Assembly: GCF_002994045.1 (NCBI RefSeq) | Contig: NZ_MQUC01000003.1 | Span: 2,208,501-2,272,500, forward strand | DNA length: 64,000 nucleotides | From: Nonlabens agnitus | GTDB lineage: Bacteria; Bacteroidota; Bacteroidia; Flavobacteriales; Flavobacteriaceae | Direction: 5' to 3' | Part shown: positions 58,032-64,000 of the stretch, piece by piece | Numbering within the stretch: position 1 is the first letter of the stretch | Layout of the letters: every line of letters starts with the position of its first letter | Made by a program: the position numbers and the translations under genes | Notes under the pieces: generated by a model | Databases searched by the model: none | What the model saw: the letters and a program-made list of their open reading frames with translations, nothing else | What the model was told of the DNA's origin: nothing

Positions 58032-60404
58032 ATGGAAGAATTAGTTATTTATGCGCCACTCGCTCTGGCCGCATTAGGATTTGTATTTATGCTGACCAAG
58101 AAGTCCTGGGTCATGAAACAAGATGCCGGCGACGGCAAGATGAAAGAGATTTCTGATCATATTTATGAGGGCGCGCTGGCATTCTTAAAAGCAGAATATA
58201 AACTGCTATCCATATTTGTTGTCGTTGTAGCCATACTACTGGCGGTAGTATCCTTTGTAGTGCCTACCACACACTGGATGATTTTTGTGGCCTTTATTTT
58301 TGGAGCCTTGTTTTCTGCCTATGCAGGAAATATAGGGATGAAAATTGCTACCAAAACCAATGTTAGAACCACACAAGCAGCTAAAACCAGTTTGCCTAAG
58401 GCTTTAAAAATCTCCTTTGGCGGTGGTACGGTGATGGGATTAGGTGTCGCAGTTCTTGCGGTTTTAGGATTAACGGCATTCTTTATCATATTTTTTCACG
58501 TTTTCATGAATGGTGAATGGGCTCCAGCAGAATTTGGCGGAGTCATGAAAACACCTGGCGAGTTAATGACTATAGTGCTTGAAACTCTTGCCGGTTTCTC
58601 ACTAGGTGCAGAAAGTATTGCACTTTTTGCCAGAGTTGGCGGTGGTATCTACACAAAAGCAGCCGACGTAGGCGCTGACCTTGTGGGTAAGGTAGAAGCT
58701 GGAATCCCAGAAGATGATCCTCGTAACCCTGCAACCATTGCAGATAACGTAGGTGACAACGTAGGTGATGTTGCTGGTATGGGCGCAGACTTATTCGGTT
58801 CTTATGTGGCGACTGTTCTTGCGGCGATGGTGTTGGGTAATTATGTGATACGTGATATGGGCGGCGATATTGTAAATGAAGGTTTTGGCGGGATAGGTCC
58901 TATTTTGTTACCTATGGCGATTGCCGGTTTTGGGATTATTATTTCAGTGATAGGTACGATGCTGGTGAAGATTTCCAGTAACGATGCTAAGGAAGCTCAA
59001 GTGATGGGCGCTCTCAATGTAGGGAACTGGACGTCGATTATTCTGGTAGCTCTCTCTTGTTTTGGACTGTGTTACTACCTACTTCCAGAAACCATGACCA
59101 TGAATTTTTATGGAGAAGGCGCAATGACGATTTCATGGCTTAATGTGTTTTACGCAACGCTCGTAGGTCTTATCGTAGGAGCCGTAATCTCATCAGTAAC
59201 TGAATATTACACAGGACTAGGTAAAAAACCTATCCTTAAAATTGTACAGCAATCGTCTACTGGTGCTGGGACTAACATTATCGCTGGTCTTGCAACGGGT
59301 ATGATTTCTACTTTTCCTTCGGTAATTCTTTTTGCTGGTGCTATTTGGGCATCTTATGCTTTTGCAGGATTCTATGGTGTGGCTCTAGCGGCCAGCGCCA
59401 TGATGGCAACCACGGCGATGCAGCTGGCCATTGATGCCTTCGGCCCTATTTCTGACAATGCTGGTGGTATTGCAGAGATGAGCGAGCAGGAACCTATCGT
59501 GCGTGAGCGTACGGATATTTTGGATTCTGTTGGAAACACGACTGCGGCAACGGGTAAAGGATTTGCCATTGCTTCAGCAGCCTTGACATCCTTAGCGCTT
59601 TTTGCAGCCTATGTGACGTTTACGGGAATTGACGGTATCAACATTTTTAAAGCGCCAGTTCTTGCGATGTTGTTTGTAGGCGGTATGGTGCCTGTAGTTT
59701 TCAGCGCACTTGCGATGAATGCGGTAGGAAAAGCAGCCATGGAAATGGTGGAAGAAGTGAGAAGACAGTTCCGTGAGATTCCTGGTATTATGGAAGGAAC
59801 TGGAAAACCACAGTATGATAAATGTGTGGATATTTCAACCAAGGCATCTTTGAAAGAAATGATGTTGCCAGGTCTACTGACCATAGGTTTCCCATTGGTG
59901 ATTGCTTTTGTGCCGATGATTTTTGGTATGAATCCGCTAGCGATTGCAGAAATGCTAGGTGGCTACATGGCTGGTGTTACCGTGAGTGGTGTGCTATGGG
60001 CCATCTTCCAGAACAACGCCGGTGGTGCCTGGGACAATGCTAAAAAGTCTTTTGAAGCTGGTGTGATGATCAATGGCGAGATGACCTATAAAGGATCTGA
60101 CGCGCACAAAGCGGCCGTTACCGGTGATACGGTAGGTGATCCATTCAAAGACACTTCAGGTCCATCCATGAACATCTTGATCAAGCTGACTTGTTTGATA
60201 GGACTGGTGATTGCTCCTATTTTAGGAAATCACAGCGATGAGGTAGAGACTGCTGTTGTTCCTACGGAGATTCAGCTAGAAAATCAAGACGAACTGGAAA
60301 CTGCCCAAAACGAAGAATTATCCATCGCCTGCGATGCTGGTATGTATTACTTCAAGCCAGCAAATGCGGCAGAGCGCGCTCTAAATCCTTTGGCACTACG
60401 TTAG
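58032..60404 (+). CDS. hppA: Membrane-bound ion-pumping pyrophosphatase (K+-dependent type)
   Basis: Couples pyrophosphate hydrolysis to H+ or Na+ export. The 790-residue protein has about 16 hydrophobic helices and the substrate motif [20 protein letters not shown] at 227-246, plus [16 protein letters not shown] and GGAWDNAKK in the other catalytic loops. [16 protein letters not shown] near 497 has Ala where K+-independent enzymes have Lys, pointing to the K+-dependent class, which includes Na+ pumps. The acidic C-terminal tail of about 50 residues after the last helix is unusual. A terminator follows. Confidence 0.96.
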   Translation: MEELVIYAPLALAALGFVFMLTKKSWVMKQDAGDGKMKEISDHIYEGALAFLKAEYKLLSIFVVVVAILLAVVSFVVPTTHWMIFVAFIFGALFSAYAGNIGMKIATKTNVRTTQAAKTSLPKALKISFGGGTVMGLGVAVLAVLGLTAFFIIFFHVFMNGEWAPAEFGGVMKTPGELMTIVLETLAGFSLGAESIALFARVGGGIYTKAADVGADLVGKVEAGIPEDDPRNPATIADNVGDNVGDVAGMGADLFGSYVATVLAAMVLGNYVIRDMGGDIVNEGFGGIGPILLPMAIAGFGIIISVIGTMLVKISSNDAKEAQVMGALNVGNWTSIILVALSCFGLCYYLLPETMTMNFYGEGAMTISWLNVFYATLVGLIVGAVISSVTEYYTGLGKKPILKIVQQSSTGAGTNIIAGLATGMISTFPSVILFAGAIWASYAFAGFYGVALAASAMMATTAMQLAIDAFGPISDNAGGIAEMSEQEPIVRERTDILDSVGNTTAATGKGFAIASAALTSLALFAAYVTFTGIDGINIFKAPVLAMLFVGGMVPVVFSALAMNAVGKAAMEMVEEVRRQFREIPGIMEGTGKPQYDKCVDISTKASLKEMMLPGLLTIGFPLVIAFVPMIFGMNPLAIAEMLGGYMAGVTVSGVLWAIFQNNAGGAWDNAKKSFEAGVMINGEMTYKGSDAHKAAVTGDTVGDPFKDTSGPSMNILIKLTCLIGLVIAPILGNHSDEVETAVVPTEIQLENQDELETAQNEELSIACDAGMYYFKPANAAERALNPLALR

Positions 60405-60426
60405 ACGACTTCATCATACAAGATCT

Positions 60427-60460
60427 AAAGCCGTTCTGTTTTCAGGACGGCTTTTGTTTT
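60427..60460 (+). terminator. Terminator after hppA
   Basis: Stem AAAGCCGTTCTG / CAGGACGGCTTT with a TTTT loop and one mismatch, followed by a T-rich tail. Confidence 0.85.
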
Positions 60461-60520
60461 TAAGAGAATCTACCGCGAACTCATTTACATAGATTGTATA
60501 TTTCAATTTCAAATTAGTTT

Positions 60521-61549
60521 ATGGCATTATTCCAGCGCGATCCATGGATCATCGACGTTTTCCGTACATATAGTGGTGATTTTCACCTGTACGTTCGTGG
60601 TCGGGCGCTTGAGGACCAGCCGTTGAAACTTTATGAGCAGCAGACCTTCTATCAAACCCTGCGCAACACCTGGCGCGCCTTTAAAACGGACGAAATAAGA
60701 AGGGTTCCCGTCAGACTCACGTTGCCAAATGGAAACTTTTTTGAAGCTATTACGGATAGCGAAGGGTATTTCCTTTTTGATATACAGACCAAAACCGACT
60801 TGCAGGAAATCGCAGATGAGGAAGGCTATGTGCCAATCACTATTTCTTTTGATGAGAAGAATTCCGCTTTCGCGAAAGCGAAATCCGAACAAAGAATATC
60901 CATCAATAAATTCACCGGTGAGACACTCGTGCCGCCCAGCACGACGGCCTATGGCGTGATCAGTGACATAGATGACACGATCATGAAAACCGGTGTGACC
61001 AGCTTCTTGAAATTGCGGGTGGCCTTCAATACGTTCTTTAAGAATTTTGACCAACGATCGCCGTTTAAGGATGCCGCGAGTTTTTACCAATTGTTGCATC
61101 GTGGGCCATCTGGCAAGGATCAAAACCCCATGTTTTATTTGAGCAATAGCCCATGGAATTTATATCGTTATCTAGAAAAATTCGTGGATTTTCACGGATT
61201 CCCAAAAGGACCTATTCTCTTGCGTGATTTCCCAACACCGTGGGATCGTACACCTAAAAAAAAGCGACCACACAAGGAACACGAACTGATTAATATTTTA
61301 AAGCATTATCCAGATCAGCAGTTCATACTTATAGGCGATGCCGGTGAGCACGATACCACCTATTATACCAATGCCGCGACAGAATATCCTGAACGCGTTA
61401 AAGCGATCTACATTAGAGCGGTGAACCATTCCAAAAAAATGGCGGCGATCAAAGAAATGGCAGATGCCTTTGAAATATGTCCGGTTTTACTAGTAAAAGA
61501 GTCCAGCGAGGCGATTAAACATGCGCGTGGAATGGGATGGATTGTTTAA
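60521..61549 (+). CDS. App1-family (DUF2183) phosphatase-domain protein
   Basis: The 342-residue product has an N-terminal beta-sandwich-like region (VPVRLTLPNGNFFEAITDSEGYFLFDI) and a HAD-like App1 catalytic domain with DIDDT at 149-153 followed by FYLSNSPWNLYRYLEKF and LIGDAGEHDTTYYTN. Yeast App1 is a phosphatidate phosphatase; the bacterial substrate is unknown. A dispersed palindrome at 60865-60880 encodes AFAKA at 116-120, in the linker before the catalytic domain. The 3' end of this gene recurs, decayed, at 63015-63140. Confidence 0.9.
   Translation: MALFQRDPWIIDVFRTYSGDFHLYVRGRALEDQPLKLYEQQTFYQTLRNTWRAFKTDEIRRVPVRLTLPNGNFFEAITDSEGYFLFDIQTKTDLQEIADEEGYVPITISFDEKNSAFAKAKSEQRISINKFTGETLVPPSTTAYGVISDIDDTIMKTGVTSFLKLRVAFNTFFKNFDQRSPFKDAASFYQLLHRGPSGKDQNPMFYLSNSPWNLYRYLEKFVDFHGFPKGPILLRDFPTPWDRTPKKKRPHKEHELINILKHYPDQQFILIGDAGEHDTTYYTNAATEYPERVKAIYIRAVNHSKKMAAIKEMADAFEICPVLLVKESSEAIKHARGMGWIV
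60865..60880. repeat. Dispersed palindrome inside the App1-family gene
   Basis: A perfect core read in the second frame as A-F-A-K-A (EKNSAFAKAKSEQ). Confidence 0.95.
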
Positions 61550-61781
61550 ATACTTTATTAACTAATATAAATTTTAGTGAATTTTTTTTACATACCTAGA
61601 CCATAGTTAGGTAGCATCAAGGATCAATTCTAAATTATGTATCGCATAAACGATCTCATTAACACGAGTACGTGTGATAGGCGACCTTTTTTAGCAAGTT
61701 ATTCTTAAGAACAATACTCATCTGAAATAAGCATATTTATAGAGGACGACGGTACTAAAAAATTATCATCTATAGTAAAAG

Positions 61782-62792
61782 CTAAAGATTTATTTTGTTG
61801 ACCCAGTCGACTAGATACTCCTTAAATGATGGATCAACATCGTATATGTCATTTGTGGATTGGTCAGTCTCTATGTCTGTCATAAAATGACCTAATTCTT
61901 CGATTTGTTTGAAGACTATATTTGGATTTTCAATTTCTAGCAAGTCAGCTTTACTTTGTTTTGGGTCAACTAATAGATCTTTTTGACCAATGATAATTAA
62001 AGTAGGGAGATCAATATTTTTATATGTATTAGTGTTGTCAATCTTTGCAAAATCAACAAAGTAGTTAGAGATGTAGTTTTTAAATTGCTTTCTTTTAAAT
62101 CCCTTTTTTCGAGCCTCTTTGAGCATCGTTTTCCACATATCCCATGTCCCTAAATCAACGTTTTCATCTACAACTCCATGCACGAATTCTAAAATCTCTG
62201 TTTTCTCTTTGATGGATTTAGCCGAAATATATTTATCATAATTATTAAAACCATTTTCAATCTGATATTTTGCTATTTCCCTAGGCTTTCCAATTGGTGA
62301 AGCCCATTGTATTAAAAAGTTGGGTTTAACACCATTTTTAATAACTTGAATAGTGACCAAACCACCTAAGCTATGTCCTAAAAAACCAATGGTTTTATTT
62401 TGGACAGAATTAACCGCCCTTAATTCATGATATATTGCCGTAAAATCATTGGTGTAAGTTTCCAGGCGGTCATCATAAGTACCTGTAGATTTTCCAACAC
62501 CTCGTTTGTCAAATCGAAATACGGCGATATTATTTTCTAAAAGATACTCAGTTAAGTAATTGTGAGCTTTTTGGGAGATCTCTCCAGTCCCAGATACGAT
62601 GATGAGTAATTTTTCAAATTCCGATTTTGGTTTAAGTAGCGTTCCGAAAATTGTAATGTCATTATCAATTTTAGAGCTTACCTCTATTAAATCAAAGTCC
62701 GAAATATTTTTTATCTCTTTTTCATTATTCAGCGTTTGACAGAAAATCAATTTGGCTGCAAATACAAATGAGATTAACAAAGTATTTTTCAT
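61782..62792 (-). CDS. Exported alpha/beta-hydrolase (serine aminopeptidase-like)
   Basis: The 336-residue product has a signal peptide (LLISFVFAAKLIFCQTL), an oxyanion region LLIIVSGTGEISQKAHNYL, FRFDKRGVGKSTG, the nucleophile elbow FLGHSLGGLVT, the acid region LIIIGQKDLLVDP and the catalytic His in ELGHFMTD. It belongs to the large esterase/serine-aminopeptidase group and the substrate is unknown. Its DNA is more AT-rich than the core genes. It lies tail-to-tail with the App1 gene, and a second, broken hydrolase gene follows a broken App1 remnant, so the pair was probably duplicated. Confidence 0.88.
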   Translation of the reverse strand: MKNTLLISFVFAAKLIFCQTLNNEKEIKNISDFDLIEVSSKIDNDITIFGTLLKPKSEFEKLLIIVSGTGEISQKAHNYLTEYLLENNIAVFRFDKRGVGKSTGTYDDRLETYTNDFTAIYHELRAVNSVQNKTIGFLGHSLGGLVTIQVIKNGVKPNFLIQWASPIGKPREIAKYQIENGFNNYDKYISAKSIKEKTEILEFVHGVVDENVDLGTWDMWKTMLKEARKKGFKRKQFKNYISNYFVDFAKIDNTNTYKNIDLPTLIIIGQKDLLVDPKQSKADLLEIENPNIVFKQIEELGHFMTDIETDQSTNDIYDVDPSFKEYLVDWVNKINL

Positions 62793-63014
62793 CGGGTTGT
62801 TTTTTACGTTTTAAGAAGCAATTAATTCCGGTTAATTTTATTCGTGATAAAACATTTAAAAAGCTATGAAATCCTTTAAAGCTTATCCTCCAAAAAGTAG
62901 AGATCTACTTGCGGTGTACTTTCTTTTGATGGTACTTTGAGACTAAAAGTTTAAAGAGTTTTAATTTATTTGTTAATAAAGTGAAATCCTTATTACTTCA
63001 ACTACACTTTTATT

Positions 63015-63140
63015 GAATCATGCTAAAAAAGCCGACATCAAAGAAATGGCAAATGTCTTTAAAGTATTTACGGTACTATGAGTAAAAGAATCCAGCGAGT
63101 CGATCCAACATGCGCGTGGAATGAGTTTAACTGTTTGAAG
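63015..63140 (+). pseudogene. Decayed copy of the 3' end of the App1-family gene
   Basis: This stretch aligns by eye with 61423-61549. Shared blocks include ATCAAAGAAATGGCA, GTAAAAGA, TCCAGCGAG and CATGCGCGTGGAATG in the same order and spacing, with many substitutions and premature stops (for example TGA within the aligned frame). It is too short and interrupted to encode a protein. It marks an old tandem duplication. Confidence 0.75.
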
Positions 63141-63298
63141 AAACTCAATCTTCAACTTATGAAAGTGAACCACCTAATTAAATAAGTAACCTACGGTTAA
63201 GAATTATTTATCGCCGTATAAGAAAAGTAGAGATGAAATTGAGCTACAGCTTTTCGGAATAAAAACAATCCAAATTTAAAATTTGGCTACTTGCAATG

Positions 63299-63318
63299 AA
63301 CGCCCAAACCTTGGTGTT
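63299..63318. repeat. Small hairpin AACGCC..GGTGTT in the accessory end
   Basis: AACGCCCAA and TTGGTGTT can pair around ACC with one bulged base. It lies just upstream of the broken hydrolase's 3' end. Only one copy is in the window. Confidence 0.35.
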
Positions 63319-63362
63319 AGAAACAACTTGCACTATTTTCGATATCCCATGTTGACCCACAG

Positions 63363-64000
63363 TTATTTTTCCGATGTCCAATTAATAATCAAATTGAGCG
63401 GTTCTTTATCCATTTCGTAAAGTGACGAGCCAACTTTGCCATTTCTATCGGTTAAATAATGATTTAGACCATCAAACACTCTTATATCAATATTAGGATT
63501 TTTAAAAGATTTTACTAAATCGACTTCTTGCGCGTGATTAATAATTTTATCTTCTGTTCCCGTAAGGTATAAAGCCTTTAAAGAAAGATTCTTGAGCGTA
63601 TCTTCTAAATTAGTTCTTGCCATTTCTATTAAAAAAGTGTCATCCAATAATAAAATATATCTTTTTTAAATTCTTTTTCTTTAATGTACTTTTTTACTTC
63701 TTTTTTAGTAGCATTAGGTTCACTTTTACTTATTATATCTATGTATCCTTCTAGGAATGACGTGATTTCTATTTTGGTTTTTCCCTTGCGCATTACTTCT
63801 GGAAGGCTATTTTCATAATTCATCTTGAATTGATTGACCAGAAACGCTCCGTTTTTGGCGATAGGAGTTTCAATCAAAACGATGAAATCTATATCATCAT
63901 TAATAGCATTAAGAGTTGCAATTCCTCCAATGCTGTGTCCGATTATTCCAATTTTTTTATCTAAGTACGTTTGTTGTATTTTTTTTAATGCAAATCCCAA
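63363..64000 (-). pseudogene. Second alpha/beta-hydrolase, frameshifted and cut by the window edge
   Basis: The upstream frame (from the right edge to 63629) has IGIIGHSIGGIATLN, the nucleophile elbow, then ends FYYWMTLF. The downstream frame (to 63363) continues with LDDTFLIEMARTNLEDTLKNL, LKALYLTGTEDKII (acid region) and FDGLNHYLTD (catalytic His). Together they make one hydrolase like the gene at 61782-62792. The frames shift near 63655-63661, where ATATAT would restore the reading frame if one AT were removed, so dinucleotide slippage is likely. A start may lie beyond the window. Confidence 0.75.

Larger units (their letters stand above)
62793..63362. other. AT-rich non-coding stretch of 570 nt
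   Basis: It holds the App1 remnant at 63015-63140. The rest shows no intact gene. Two small hairpins are visible near the right end: CCAAAT / ATTTGG around 63270-63286, and AACGCCCAA / TTGGTGTT at 63299-63318. The base composition suggests decayed or acquired DNA. Confidence 0.6.

Noticed and set aside
60527..61123. Long antisense open frame (198 codons) opposite the App1 gene
   Set aside because: It lies wholly inside a convincing gene on the other strand and has no recognisable protein features; it contains RFRES only because the palindrome reads alike on both strands.
1..64000. Search for tRNA, rRNA, CRISPR arrays, insertion sequences and phage genes
   Set aside because: No cloverleaf-like sequence, regularly spaced repeats, transposase or phage structural gene was recognised by eye in the coding or intergenic stretches.

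Overview
The window looks like chromosome from a marine-type flavobacterium (Bacteroidota, family Flavobacteriaceae; by impression Nonlabens/Dokdonia-like). The evidence is seen directly: promoters of the Bacteroidota form TAnnTTTG, GLPGLI-family and DUF5686 outer-membrane proteins, OMP-type carboxypeptidase-regulatory-like domains, the ileS-dksA/traR-lspA gene order, an aldolase-accD pair behind an Omp85-type barrel protein, and the ligase-associated exonuclease/ligase/helicase repair operon. No tRNA, rRNA, CRISPR array, insertion sequence or phage gene was seen.

Layout. 1-11,100: core metabolism and RNA genes (Omp85 tail, fbaA, accD, rpsO, pnp, an MscS-type channel, rpe, mgtE, a hydroxyacid dehydrogenase, a VOC protein). 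11,100-19,700: a frameshifted TM2 gene, an OlsF-like aminolipid acyltransferase, aspartate kinase with a GNAT, fbp, a TerB-like gene, threonine dehydrogenase and a lipoprotein. 19,700-26,600: a DNA repair operon (exonuclease, ligase, DEXH helicase) interrupted by a lipoprotein gene, then a Crp/Fnr unit. 26,700-38,100: ileS-dksA-like-(broken gene)-lspA, a small two-component pair, and a four-gene rimB/rimK/M14/folate cyclo-ligase operon. 38,100-45,250: an outer-membrane receptor, two GLPGLI proteins and a divergent two-component system. 45,300-54,900: DUF427, ergothioneine genes egtD/egtB, thyA, a CNT nucleoside transporter, a DUF151 nuclease, etfA/etfB and pdhB. 55,200-61,550: DUF5686, membrane pyrophosphatase and an App1-type protein. 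61,550-64,000: an AT-rich accessory end holding an alpha/beta hydrolase and the decayed copy of an App1-hydrolase pair.

The most striking feature is a dispersed perfect palindrome, TTCGCTTTCGCGAAAGCGAA (core CGCTTTCGCGAAAGCG). About 20 copies occur in 64 kb. They lie not only between genes but inside seven genes, including essential ones (fbaA, aspartate kinase, ileS twice). There the copies are read in frame as RFRES or AFAKA. Some copies are split by a second palindromic element of the CCTGCC...GGCAGG type, and the DNA ligase carries a roughly 50-residue insert built from two further palindromic families. In fbaA the repeat appears to replace the family sequence without a length change. This repeat system is the best candidate for something not properly described.

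Several genes are recently broken: a +1 frameshift in the TM2 gene, an in-frame amber codon after a signal peptide, and a dinucleotide-slippage frameshift in the terminal hydrolase. Two regulatory sites stand out: four TTRAC half-sites at exactly 10-bp spacing in front of an OmpR-type two-component system, and a perfect 20-bp palindrome about 41.5 bp upstream of the inferred start of a Crp/Fnr operon.
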